The translations under genes were made by a program, and so were the position numbers. From Leishmania infantum JPCM5 (lineage: Eukaryota; Euglenozoa; Kinetoplastea; Trypanosomatida; Trypanosomatidae), in the NCBI RefSeq assembly GCF_000002875.2, contig NC_009414.2:946155-1010154 (forward strand): a stretch of 64,000 bases of DNA, given 5' to 3'. Below the pieces are notes generated by a model, which searched no databases, was not told the origin of the DNA, and was given only the letters and a program-made list of their open reading frames with translations. This document shows, piece by piece, positions 11,077 through 22,304 of this stretch; position 1 is the stretch's first letter; the number at the start of each line of letters is the position of its first letter.

Positions 11077-14000
11077 TTTTTTTTCTTTTCCAAGGGTGCT
11101 CGTTCGACCACGAATAAGGCAGCTAGACTATACGCATACACAGCCACAGCCAACCCACCGCTGCTGCGCTGTGGCTGCACCCGAGTCGTCTAGGATCCAC
11201 TGCATGCCGTCGAATCGGGTCATGCGTCTAGCGGGCTCCTCTTGGCCCCTCCTCATCCCCTCTTCGGATACGCGCCGCACGATCCGCTCCAGTCAGGCCC
11301 GGGTGGGCTGCATGCTTCCATCCTCGCGGGTCACGCCCAGGGTCCAGCGCAAGGGCAAAGGTGGTGGTATCTGTCGTGCAGTTACGGTGGATGTCCGCCT
11401 GGCGTCTAAGACTCGTGGCCGAGTCCGCCACCCATAGAGTTTGCGTCTGCTCCTCTGCCGTTGCAGATCTCGCAAGCTTGTCACATTTGGTCATGTGTTC
11501 CAGTTCACAATAGTCACAGCAAAGATGAGAGGCGCGCGCGACGGGCCACCGCAGCGCCAGCGCACGTGCCCACATCCGTCGCGCTGTGCCGTCCTCCACG
11601 GTTACGGGGCCCGTGCCGGGTGCCATGAGGGCGGCAGAGCGACCCCGCAGCAAGGGCGACCACACGTGCTGCCCTGTGTCGCGGCAGGTGAGGCATGGGC
11701 ACCACTGCTGCACGCTGGGTGCTGTCGCGGCACGCAAGGGCGCCGCCGCCCCTTGCCCGTGCGCATCTGTGCGTGCATGATCGCGATAGAGCATCACGGC
11801 GGCACGTGATCTGCTGTGTATCTGTGCTGCACCATCTGTGCACCAGCGGGTAGGGGAGAGCTGCGCAACGGGCGTGCGGAGTTCCGCAGGGGTGTCGATG
11901 CCTGCACACCGGCGTGAGAGCTGCGGAGGCGTTGTGACGACACCGCCATGCGGCGCGTGCACCCATCCCCACGCCAAGTGCGCAAGGCGGCCTCCTGGCG
12001 TGGCTGCGGAGGGATGCAGGCGTGCGCGGCGCAGCAGCGCTATGGGGTCGAGAGGCAGGAGCTCGGCCTCTTCGAGTAGGCCTCTGTTGCCTGGGTATTA
12101 CAGGGTACCCACGATGACTGCTACTGTTTGGGCGTGAAGGTGCGCAAGGGCTTCGTGCAGTTTCCGACCAGCGCCATCCAACCACGCGGCGGCACCGTGG
12201 AGCACCGTTGATTCAAACCGTGCCATGTAGGAGTAGCGGAGGAGATCCGTTGACGGGCCGCATTCGTGCAGGCAGACCCCCGTGCGCTCGGCAGGCCGAG
12301 ACGTGTGTACTTTGTTGACCTCTGCAGCGTGTGGACCGATGCGGCGCGTGGGCTGGATGTGCACGCGGAGAAGGCGTGGGTGGCGATGCTCCTCTAGGCA
12401 CGCGCGTGCAGCGGAGAGCTGCTGCTGGTCGCGGTGCCGCGCACCGGCGCGTGTGCGCCTTGTGTTGGGGGATGCTCATCCAGCTGCCTGGCGTGCTCCA
12501 GTGTCCAGCGCGCCACCTTGCAGAGGACGAATTGTAGCGTGGCCTGCATGACATCCGTGCCCGCGGAGGATGTGGGGAGTGTGGCGTGATGAACACAGAT
12601 GGCGTGGTGCCGTGCCGGCGTCCGGTTGCGCTGCACGCTCGGGGGGTCCACCACCATGATGGGGCGAAGAGAGCCCAGGGCCGATGGCTCGGCGGCTCCG
12701 CATGAACGCCTGGCCATCTTCGACATGTTCTTGTAGGCGGCGCGAACACAGAGGGCGGGGCGATGGTGTGGGAGAGCCATGGTGCGGCGTGTGTGGTGCG
12801 GGGCGCGGCTGGGCCTCTGAGGCGCCGTGATGTGCGCAGCTGAGCGTGCGGTCGGTAGGGCCGACAAACGCCGCGGCTGTCTCTGTGTCCCTTGCTGGCG
12901 CTGCTGGAGCCTGTCTCGCAGAACGATCGCGCAGTCGTCGCGAGGCTATTCGCTGGAGGGGCTTTCGCGCCGGGTGCTGGTCGGCGTGACAGGGCGGGGC
13001 GGAGTGAGGGCGCAGCAGGACTGCATCCATCCCTCGAGGCTGGCTGTATCATGAGCATGACCGAAAGACGGCGGCACGCAGGGCAGCGTCGCAAGATCTG
13101 CTTCCAATCGCGTCAGCTTTGGCGTGCAGAGCGCTGCGTAGGCGGCGCCACCAGAGGGGCCCTCCTTCGTGGGTGTTGTTGGCCGCCGTCGTGCATCTTG
13201 CCGTGGCCTTGCGGGACACCTCGCAGGTGTGCGTCTGCGTGGCGGTGTCGGCGGTGTGCCGTGCCGTGGTGTCGCTATGGCTTGCACACGTCAGGTGGTC
13301 ATCATTGGGCCAATCGTGTGGGGTGGTCCCCTCCCTGGCCGGCCGGGTCGTCATCTCGTGTCGGGCACCCGGCGGCGCGAGCCGGCCCCCGCCCCGATGG
13401 CGTGTGGGCTGCGTGCGACGCTGCCTGGTGTGTGATGGAGAGCCTCCCGTGCCGCGAGGTGACTGTTAGGTGTGCAGCCCGAGGTGGTGTGTATGAGCCC
13501 AGCTGGGACGTGGCAGCACAGACGCAACGCCGCTGCTGCGCTTTTGTCGTTGAGAGGAGGGGGAGGGCGTACAGTTGTGCCCGTGTCGTGCTCTGAGCAC
13601 GGGGACGCCAGGGCGGTGCCTCCTCTCTCTTGCTACACCGGGATGCTGAGAGGCTGGCACGCCAGGTGCGCTGTGGGGCCTGTGAGGGTGAGCTGCGGGT
13701 CTTACAGAATGCAGACCCCTGTGCCCACGCTTCGTGACGGGCGCGCGCCAGCCAGCACCGTTGGGCGTCGTTCCGCCCACTTGGATTCCACTGCAGGCAG
13801 CGCAGACCAGGTACGGGATCACACTCGGCATCGCCGCAACGCAGCAAGAGCAGGAATAAAACGTGGGCGGATGCGTGCATTCGACGACCTGTCGACACGA
13901 TTTGTAGTGAGTCGTTACAAGCGTGGCCATGATCCGCAGGTCTCCTCGGCACAGCACCGGCCCAGACCTGTCCACTGGCACCGAGAGTCGGCCAGCCGTG

Positions 14001-14098
14001 CCCCGAGGGCGGGCTGTGCAGGCGCTTGGCTTCCCCCACAAAGAGTGTGGGGTACGGGGCCCTGATACGACGGTGACGCCGCCGGCCGGCATCGGTGA
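11077..14098 (-). mobile_element. Degenerate ingi/L1Tc-related retroelement (DIRE), ~3.0 kb
   Basis: Read on the minus strand, the element starts near 14098 with a hallmark gatgccggccggcggcgtca that aligns with the 5' end of the SIDER at 49837. The next 325 bp (14073-13749) are identical by eye to the SIDER at 21 kb. The body carries broken reverse transcriptase and RNase H reading frames. The 3' end resembles the SIDER 3' segment (a shared gcagcagNgg, later atagtYtagctg and gagcaccNttgga) and finishes in an A-rich tail, seen on the plus strand as T-rich 11077-11089. I found no target-site duplication. The element is in the sense orientation within the spacer downstream of the ADF-H gene. Confidence 0.75.
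11228..12364 (-). pseudogene. Retroelement reverse transcriptase C-terminus and RNase H remnant
   Basis: Two same-frame segments separated by stops are readable. The first (12364-12098) includes RYSYMARFESTVLHGAAAWL and LHAQTVAVIVGT. These look like the region just after the reverse transcriptase palm in ingi/L1Tc polyproteins. The second (11977-11228) includes SPTRWCTDGAAQ, matching the (S/T)DG(S/A) start of an RNase H domain. Further on is a CDYCELEHMTKCDK segment with cysteine pairs, then WVADSATSLRRQADIH. Further upstream, to about 13090, other frames carry fragments such as LRPIMVVDPPSVQRNR in a shifted frame. No intact polyprotein remains, so it should not be autonomous. Assignments come from motif memory. 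Confidence 0.65.
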
Positions 14099-14112
14099 GG
14101 AGTGTGGTGTTG

Positions 14113-15042
14113 GTGGTGGTGGGGGGGGGTTGAGGAAAAGGGGCACAAAAAGAAAAGGATGCGAAAGAAAAAAAAAATAAAGATGCGGCACGAGCGCATG
14201 CAAAAACACACACATATGCACCTGAAGAAGACGGAAGAGCTAAGCCAAAACAGAAACGATTAAAGCACAGCCCTTCACACATGCAGCGGGAGAGCACGAG
14301 TGGAGGGGGAACGAGCAAAATAGAGAAAAAGCACCAAAAAACATGACTATCGAACGGCAGGAGAGGGGAGAACTAAAGCAACGAGAAAAAAGGGCGAGAG
14401 ACAGACAGAGGGAGAGCACAACCAACACACCAAAGGCAAAAGAGTCCCGGGGGTGGGGGAGAGATACACGAAAAGACACACACCGCCTCACGCACATACG
14501 TATATGCACATATACAGACATGCAAGCACAAGCACAGAAACCATGCACGCCGAAGAAAAAGAAAAGCGACCAAAAAAAAGAAACGCACAAAGACGAGAAA
14601 GGGCGTTGAGGGATACACAAAGAAACAGAAAAAGCGATTGGCATGACGAACACGCCACTTGGTGCCTTCCTTGCTCTTGTGCGGTTTCGTGTACGTAGAA
14701 GTCGGAGAGAGGGGCGTTTGCTGGTGATATCCACGCAGGAAACGGGGAGAGAAAGAAAAAAGAGAGAGGATGAACAGAGTGAAGGAAAACAGGGAGGGCA
14801 AGATGTGCAGGGCGCTGCAGGTAACATAGACACCAACACACGCAAGCTCATCACTTTTTTCTCTTTCCTTTCGTTTGCAGCGGTGGAGCCAAGCGCGCCA
14901 AACACGCGCACCCGACGATAACAACATCCACACACGCACGCACAAACACAAAGACCCTCGCAAAGCGATGTTGGGCGCTCTCGTCCCTTCTCTTCTGCGT
15001 CTTTTCGCCTTTTCGTTTTCGGTAGCGCTCTCTCTCTCTCGA
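14113..15042. other. Non-coding spacer downstream of the ADF-H gene
   Basis: No gene is seen. The plus strand is strongly purine-rich (A/G runs through 14143-14420 and 14560-14800), so the transcribed strand is pyrimidine-rich. This probably contains the 3' UTR of the ADF-H gene before the DIRE begins. Confidence 0.6.
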
Positions 15043-16269
15043 CTATAGGACCTCGAAAATGGCCCACACGAGTCCCCCCTCCTTCGCCTGCACCAGATCG
15101 ATCGTCTCTTCGATGGAGAAACTCTGTGCCGCTGGGCTGTCGGCCGTCCCGGTGGTGGCCACGCTCGCCGAGCTCTGCTCTATGCCGTCAGGTATGATTG
15201 GCATGGTGAGTCGGTGCGTCTTCTTCGGGCGCTCCTCGAACACTTCGGCGGTCGCCTGCTCCTCAACGAGCGATTGACGGTAGTTCTCCTCTGTAAAAAC
15301 AGTGCTGTCTATCATGAAATCCCGCGCTACACCGATCCGCCTGTCTGCCGGGGTACGGAAGGCGCTCTTCGACTTGGCGATAATGGCCTGCGGATTCAAG
15401 TCTTGCCGGCCAACGAGGTAAATCTCGTAGTTGAAGGGGGAGAGGGCCTTTGCCATCGCTGGGTAGACCCCGGCGTGACTACCGCCGCGCATCGCTTTCA
15501 AACTACTACCGATCCACTGGAAGAAAATCATTCGGCGCTGATGGACTTCGCCGTTGGAAAAGGAGATGCGAAAGAGCCCAAAGAGCCACTCTTCATCAGG
15601 GAGGTTCTTCACCATCTCAAAGATGCCATGTTGGCCGTAGGCACGTACAGTCAGTACCTCCGAATTCGATTCGAAAACTACCCAGTTGACGGAGCCGTTG
15701 TCCTGGCGCAGAGACGTCATGACACGGTTCGTCTGCGCTGACACCTCTACCGGGCTGCTCGGACGCTCCTCCTTCGTCGGCGGTGGAGCCGGCTTCGGCG
15801 CCAATCGCACGCTTGGTGCGGTGTTGCGACGTCCTCGCTTTGCCGTGGCGGCCACTACGGCCGCCTGCTCACGCTCCTGATGCATCATCATCTGCTCTGC
15901 TGCTAGTCGCTCGCGGTACTCCTCGCGGATCTGCTCCATGGAGAAGTTGCCGCTGTCCATGACGAAGGTGTCGCGCATGTGCCGCACAAGGGACTCGAAA
16001 GAGAGAGACGCCTTGTCGGTCGTGGAGAAGCCAGGGACGCCGCGGATGTTGTTTGTCGTAAAGTTGGTGATCTCATTGATGCCCTGGCCACGCTTCACAA
16101 TACTGCACTTGGGCCCAATATACTGTACGTAGATGAACTTGTTGCGCTTGAAGGTGCCCGAGCCTACAGGGAACTTCGAATACAATAACTGCACCTTTGC
16201 TTCGTCGAGGTGCTCGATGGCGTTGTCGATCTCATCCGAGCCGCGCCACACACACACCACCTTGGGCAT
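15043..16269 (-). CDS. Tandem ADF-H (coactosin/twinfilin-like) actin-binding protein, 408 aa
   Basis: Two actin-depolymerising-factor homology domains are visible. The first spans about residues 1-125 and has KRNKFIYVQYIGPKCSIVKR, the coactosin-style strand with 'WIG'-like YIG. The second spans about 180-335, with DNGSVNWVVFES at its start, DEEWLFGLFRIS, and RRMIFFQWIGSSLKAM. A Pro-rich linker (150-178) joins them. The spacing resembles coactosin, Abp1 and drebrin-type ADF-H domains more than cofilin, and the family binds actin filaments or monomers. It is longer than single-domain coactosin (~140 aa), and its length and linker differ from what I recall of Leishmania twinfilin. The last ~24 residues (385-408) look like the beginning of a third ADF-H domain, with GGLVWAIFE aligning to GSVNWVVFE, and then stop. 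The start ATG is at 16269. It is flanked by 6-kb and 9.5-kb spacers. Confidence 0.8.
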   Translation of the reverse strand: MPKVVCVWRGSDEIDNAIEHLDEAKVQLLYSKFPVGSGTFKRNKFIYVQYIGPKCSIVKRGQGINEITNFTTNNIRGVPGFSTTDKASLSFESLVRHMRDTFVMDSGNFSMEQIREEYRERLAAEQMMMHQEREQAAVVAATAKRGRRNTAPSVRLAPKPAPPPTKEERPSSPVEVSAQTNRVMTSLRQDNGSVNWVVFESNSEVLTVRAYGQHGIFEMVKNLPDEEWLFGLFRISFSNGEVHQRRMIFFQWIGSSLKAMRGGSHAGVYPAMAKALSPFNYEIYLVGRQDLNPQAIIAKSKSAFRTPADRRIGVARDFMIDSTVFTEENYRQSLVEEQATAEVFEERPKKTHRLTMPIIPDGIEQSSASVATTGTADSPAAQSFSIEETIDLVQAKEGGLVWAIFEVL

Positions 16270-16467
16270 TTTTGTTTGTGTTTGCGAGTCGCCTCTCTAC
16301 CGCCTCTTGTGGTGCGTTGTACGCCAAATCCGCATGCAACAATAATAATAACGCAGGTGATCGTCTCCGCGTGCTGGGCCCTATGAGAAGGGCGAGATCA
16401 TCTACTGTACGGTCTCCGTCGGTCTTGTTCGTGTTGTGTGCACGTCCCTCTCGCCACGAGGTGCACG

Positions 16468-16499
<32 letters not shown>

Positions 16500-19400
16500 G
16501 TGCGTCCGTGCGTGGGGGTGGTTGTGTCTCAGAGGCGAGTGATGGAGTCGCGGAAGTTCGGGCACGTCGGGCGGATCAGCCAGTAATCAGCGCCAGCACT
16601 CGAAAGGCACCGGGACAGGGAGAGAAGAGAATGAAGGAGAGGTGAGAGTGCACACGCCAAGTAGCTGGCACCAAACAAAACTAAAAATAAGACAGAGAAG
16701 ACGGCGATGCGGAATAGACACAGAAGTGCCCGAGATGTGTGAGACAACCCAAGAGAATATAACAAAACAACAGGAGGAGCCCCCCCTCCACCCCAAGGAA
16801 CAACAACAAGTGCGATTACTATGAGCACACACACACAAGCACGGCAAGGCCCACAAGAGGACAGAGACGGGCGAAAAGCCACACAAAAAAAAAATGAAAG
16901 AAAAAACAGCGGAGGGGAAAGATTACGCAGAGGGAGAGAGACGAAGACGAGTTCAACGAGCACGCCGCCGCAACCGCCAAACGCAACCAAACAGATAAGC
17001 GAAGGGCAATGGCGGGAAGGGGGGGTCAGAACGGAAAAGAAGAACAAAAGGGGGAGAAAAGTGAAATTAAGAATACACGCCAGGGAGAGGGGTGAGACAG
17101 AGCACAACGCGAAGGCCCACCTGTCACACTCTTCGCAGCTACTTGAACAAGCAAGCAAAAAGCGCCTAAAGTGCACCAATGCTGGCGCTCGATCTCGTGT
17201 TGGCCTTTTCAGGTCCAACGGTCCCGATCGGCGCGTGCACACGTGTGTGTGTGTGTGAAGATGGGAGGCGAAAGCGAGTCGAAAAAAGGTGACGCAGTCA
17301 AAAAAAAAAAGAGATAAAGAAGAATGGGGAGGAGGGGGGCGACGGAGGCGTGGTGGGAGACGGAGGACAGAGAAGGAGAAAATTGAAGGGGAAGAGAGGA
17401 GGACGACGAGATGGACGACGAGGAGGGCAGGGGCGAAGGCAACAACACCAAAGCACCCCCGAGAGCGTCTGTGAAGCTGTTTCTTTACCGCAAAGAGTTT
17501 TGTGCGTACGTGCGTGCGTATGCCTTGCGTGTGTGTGTGTATGTGTGTTAGCCGGCGAATCGGTGCGTACCCCTGCTAGATGCCGAGAGTGAGAGCGTAG
17601 TGGAGCAAGTAGAGGCCGTGCACGAGAACGAAAAACAACAAAATAATAATCAGACATGAAATGGGGAACAGAACGAGATAGGGAGGGCAACCTCTTGCTG
17701 CACAGGTGTGGCGGTAATCATGATCATGCAGGGTGATGCTCATGACATTGGAGAGAAGTAGGGATAGGAAGAGAGAAGACAGATAAAGAGGGGGAGGGGT
17801 CGGCATGGCATTGGTAAAGCGCACGGACAGGATCGTCGGTTTGTAGGCGCGGGCAGACAGTGAGAGAAAGAGATCGACGCAACAAACAGCGATACATAAG
17901 ACAGCGCACCGTATTGCGCATCTGGCATTGTCTCTCCGCCATCGGGGTCCTCAGTGGGTAGTGTCACAATGCACCGGCTCACATGCAAGTCCCTTTACGT
18001 GCGTGTGTGTGTGTGTGTGTGGGGGGTGCATGTGCCTTCGTTTGCACCCCCTGCACGCCTTCCTCTCTCTTCCGCTCGGTGCCGCTACGGTGTTTGTTCC
18101 TTCAGCAACACGCGCAAGCTCGCAAAGAGAGTCTCGTGACGCCTGAACCGGGAGGGAAGAGAGGCCAGACGACGGAGAATGGACAGAAGAACATGCGCGG
18201 CGACAGCATGTACAGACCACTACTTCCACACAGTACAACCTATTACGCTCGCACCGCGCGCGTCCTCTCTGACACTCGCGTGCCGGTCAATGGGAACGGT
18301 GGAGTTCGCGCGCCATCCCTTTGTTTGTTTCTTCCGCCTTTTGGTTTCGGCATTCATTTCCGGCATTCGCCTACACTTTTGCCTTTGTGTGTTATCGATC
18401 CCCCTTCTTTCTCCCTTCTTTTTCTGCTGTGTTTTTTTTTGCTTTCGTTCGTTCACATGGGAGAGAGAGAGAATGGCTCTCAGAGAAGTGAGCGGGTTAC
18501 GAATAAAGCATTCACGTAGACATCAAGCACATGCACAAGTCCCAACGGTGTACGCATCATGCGTGTTTCTTTCTTCGTGGTTGTTTTCCACCCTCCTGCC
18601 CTAGCGGAAGCGATGTCTTGGTCTGCTTAATATTCCGTTCGCTCTCTCGCTTTCGTCTTCCTCGGCAACCGTTGCACGGCGCTGCGAGAGTGAGGTGTAG
18701 CGGGCCCTCCTCATAGTATTTTTCTTCTGCGTGCGCGTGCGGGAGCCAGGGTTTGGAGTGGATGTGAATTGTCGCGTCGCACTCAGCAGCCTATTCCGCA
18801 CAAGCACACATGCAAATGCAAGAGAGAGGGAAAGAGACGGAGACGGAAACAGAGAAAAGACTCATCGATACACATGAGCGAGGAGAACAGAAAAAAAAAA
18901 CAGACCGACAAGCATCAGTACGAACCGAAGAAGAAACAGAGAAAGGCAAGACGACGGAAATCAGCCATAGCCCATCTCACACGGAAGGCGGTACAGGGAA
19001 AAAGTTAGCGAGAGAGAGATCGTGCGGCAGAGAATACAGGGAAAACGAAAGAAGAGAACAACGGCCCTTCACAAGCACAACAGACACACGCAACAACATG
19101 AGACATGGGGGGTGGGGTGAAGGTAACAAAAAAGAACAAAACAAGAAGAGGACAAGCATTCGGAGAGGAGTGCGTCAGCGGAGATGGATGGGTGGATGGA
19201 GGGCGAGGGCCAGTTGCGTGCGATATGTCCCTGCTAACGTGCAGAGAGAGGGAGAGAGAGCGTCTTGGCTAATCTAGCGCAAGGCTGGGCAAGGAGCACA
19301 CACGGGGAGAACAGCAAAGAACAAAGGAAAGCAAGAGGGCGCAGAGAAGAGCAGCTTGAGGGCAAGGGCATGAGCGACAAGAGCAGAGAGAGAGAGAGAG

Positions 19401-21161
19401 ACAACGGGAGGGGGGAGGGGTGTGGGGCATAGCACGTCTGTGTGGCAACAGAAATGACGATGAAAAGAAGTTGAAGCGCCCACCCACCGTAGCGGACCAC
19501 GAGGAAAAGGGTCACACGTGCACGGACGCGCGTGCGCGCACAAGACAGACAATAGGAGAGAAATGCGAAGGACAAGGAGCACCAAAGGGAAAACCTTGAT
19601 GAGGCTCCAGAAAAGGAGAGGAAAAAAAAATCATTGTCGCGCGCCTTCTTTTTTGCTGTTGTTGCTTTATTTGTTTTTTTTTTGCATGTTGGCAAACGCG
19701 CACACGTGATGATGGCGCGAGCCTGACCACTGGAAAGACAGAGAGTGGGAGAGGAGAGTCGCTCCCTTCATGTCTCGATGTCCCATGTCTCCACAACACG
19801 ATGGATGAAGAAGAAAGCGGCAAGATGAGCAACAACAAAAACAAGTGAAAGACGAGAAAGATGAGAAAGATGAGCTTCTTTTTCGTTCGCTTTCTTTCCT
19901 TGTTTGTAGTCACCTTCCCCACCCTCTGTTGTGTTCTTTAACTTCCGACCATCAAGTTCCCATGTGAGTTTTCTTGGCGTGTTTGTCTTTTGTTTCCATG
20001 CATAGAGATGTGCATATATCTCTGCATATGTTTCGTTGTGTGAGGCCCACCATGGTCAGACACCACACATGCACAGGGCAGAAGAAAGGAAACGGAGATG
20101 GCACCGCTAGCCGTCCGCTAACAGTTCACGCAGATGCATGCGCAGCACGCAGCAGCGTCTTCTGTTGTTGGTCTGTGTTCTTTGCGACAAGACGTGCACA
20201 CACGGGAATCGGCACCTTACATACCCAGCTGACTTCCCTTTTCAGCGCTGCGTCTCATGTACTCCGTGCTTCGACTTTTCTTTGTTGCACCATCTCGCAG
20301 GCTCTCGGATGTGCGTGCTCGTCGCCTTTCAACGCATCAAACCATCCATCTCTGCCAAGCTACCGTCCCTATCCCTTCTCGTAGCTGTCTTCTGTCACGC
20401 CCTTCATCGGACCATCGCTCTCCGAGCCTCGCGTGCGCCGGCTGGAGAGAGTCAGCCGGCCTCATCTCAGATGTTTGCACCGGCTCACATGAAGCGACGC
20501 ACAAAACATAGAAACGGGCAAACAGACCGATCCCGCTTCTCTGCTTTTCTTGGTTACGTTTTCTCTGTCTTGCATACCACACGGCATCGCCAGCCGTGCT
20601 TGACGACTTTATCAGTCTCGCGCGGAGCACGACAGAAAACACCGCATAGCTCCGCGAGAACTCGGCGAAGGGAAGAGACGACCAGAGAGAGAGAGAGACC
20701 TTCAAAGAACGTGCAGACGGAGCAGTGGAAGAGAAGTGGCGTGGATGTGTCGTACAGATGCGCCTACGAACAACAACAAAACTTACCAACATAGGTGTCT
20801 GTGTCTGTGCGTGGGGAGGGGGGGTATGTGAGTTGGGGACGTGGGAGAACGCGGAGGAGGTCAAGGCAAGCAAAAAAAAAATGAAAGCCACGGAAGCCGG
20901 CGGCTAAGTTTTATGAGTTGTGGTAGCTCTTCCTCTCTCTGCGTGTTTATATGTGTTCTGCTCATTGACCGCCGCCTGCCTCCACTCCCCCGCCCTCCCT
21001 TTTCACCGTCTTGAGCCTGCACGATAAGAGTACGCAGGAGACGCACACCTGCATGACCAGGGGTGGAGGAACAGAACTGATGAAAGCACATGAATAGAAG
21101 CCAAAGAGAGACACACGTGATCCCGGGGAGGCGCCATAATACTAAAATTAAAAAAAAAAAT
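16270..21161. other. Long non-coding spacer upstream of the ADF-H gene
   Basis: No credible gene is found on either strand. It holds a long GT run (16468-16500), shorter GT runs near 17245-17258 and 18002-18020, and extended purine-rich blocks on the plus strand (16640-17130, 17285-17450, 18800-19150, 19235-19420). These give long polypyrimidine tracts in the transcript. The segment 19640-20800 is of more mixed composition but shows no coding signal. Confidence 0.6.
16468..16500. repeat. (GT)n microsatellite
   Basis: About 14-16 nearly uninterrupted GT units just upstream of the ADF-H gene. Dinucleotide runs of this kind are frequent in Leishmania spacers and useful as polymorphic markers. 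Confidence 0.9.
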
Positions 21162-21599
21162 TCTCCAACGTGCCCACTCGACAGCGAACAGGTCAGCAAA
21201 CTATATGAGTGCACAGTCCCAGCTGTTTACTTTCCACTGCTGCACGGTGGCTGCTCATCAAGGACATATCGGGTCAGCCAGCACCGTTGGGCGTCGTTCC
21301 GCCCACTTGGATTCCACTGCAGGCAGCGCAGACCAGGTACGGGATCACACTCGGCATCGCCGCAACGCAGCAAGAGCAGGAATAAAACGTGGGCGGATGC
21401 GTGCATTCGACGACCTGTCGACACGATTTGTAGTGAGTCGTTACAAGCGTGGCCATGATCCGCAGGTCTCCTCGGCACAGCACCGGCCCAGACCTGTCCA
21501 CTGGCACCGAGAGTCGGCCAGCCGTGCCCCGAGGGCGGGCTGTGCAGGCGCTTGGCTTCCCCCACAAAGAGTGTGGGGTACGGGGCCCTGATACGACGG
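21162..21599 (-). mobile_element. SIDER-type retroposon, minus strand (438 bp matched)
   Basis: Read on the minus strand, it runs from ccgtcgtatcagggccccgt (21599) to cacgttggaga (21162). It aligns without gaps to 49862-50299 with about two substitutions seen by eye. Its first 325 bp are identical by eye to the 5' end of the DIRE (14073-13749). The outer ~25 bp of the hallmark present in the 50-kb copy is replaced here by a pyrimidine-rich stretch. No A tail follows; instead the next bases on the minus strand are T-rich. It is in the same orientation as transcription, downstream of the reticulon gene, so it may lie in that gene's 3' UTR. Confidence 0.75.
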
Positions 21600-22304
21600 A
21601 GAAAGAAAAAGAGAGAGACAGTGTTTAAAAAAAAAAGGGGAGGGGCAGGTTGTCACTGTTTCGTTCCGCTATTGTCGGTCATCGACCGGGAACGGAGCAT
21701 GACATGAAAGCGCTGGGGTGGTATCAAAGGCAGGAGAAAGATGTGAGCGAGAGCGGAAGTCGGGTAAAGGAGGGAAGCCGTGGAGAAGGAAGACCCACAC
21801 CGAGCAGGCAGAGGAGATACAAAGAGGCGATCGCTGGAGGGTGGGGTGCGCAGACGCAGGCTCAGGCACGCGTGCCCACAACACCAAGAGCAGAAGAGGA
21901 GGAAAGAATCATGCAGCAAGGCACACAAAAAAATGCATGAGCCAAGGATGTAGCCTCGGCTCCCAATACTCTTGCGTGCTGTATTTGCTGTTCAATGTCT
22001 GACCGCGTGCCCGCATGTGCAATGCGTGCTTAGGCGTACACGCTGGTGCGTGTGCGAACAGAGAACAGCACCTCTTTCATCATTGCACGACCCTCCACGT
22101 GCATGCCTCCGCTGCGCCTACGGCGTGCGTGCAATCGCGTTGGATACGCTTGGCAGCCTTCCAACTTCCCTTTTTCGGTGCCCGTGGCCCTTCGCCTCCC
22201 CTCCTCCTCCCTTCCCCGAACTCGGAGCAAAGCACAGAATACTTATGTCTTGTCTAGCTGTATCCTGCACTTGCTACATACACCAATCGGCATTTCGCGC
22301 ATCT
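21600..22304. other. Spacer and probable 3' UTR of the reticulon-domain gene
   Basis: Nothing coding is recognised. It has purine-rich plus-strand sequence up to about 21930, then mixed sequence. Transcripts of the reticulon gene would extend through here toward the SIDER. Confidence 0.6.

Noticed and set aside
11077..14098. A TATE-type DNA transposon or SLACS element
   Set aside because: RNase H-like TDG motif, reverse-transcriptase tail, A-rich end and SIDER-shared hallmark fit ingi/L1Tc (DIRE) better. No spliced-leader or telomeric repeat context is present.
16468..16500. Promoter or transcription start at long GT runs
   Set aside because: GT runs are scattered through spacers of a single-direction gene cluster, and no divergent strand switch is present.
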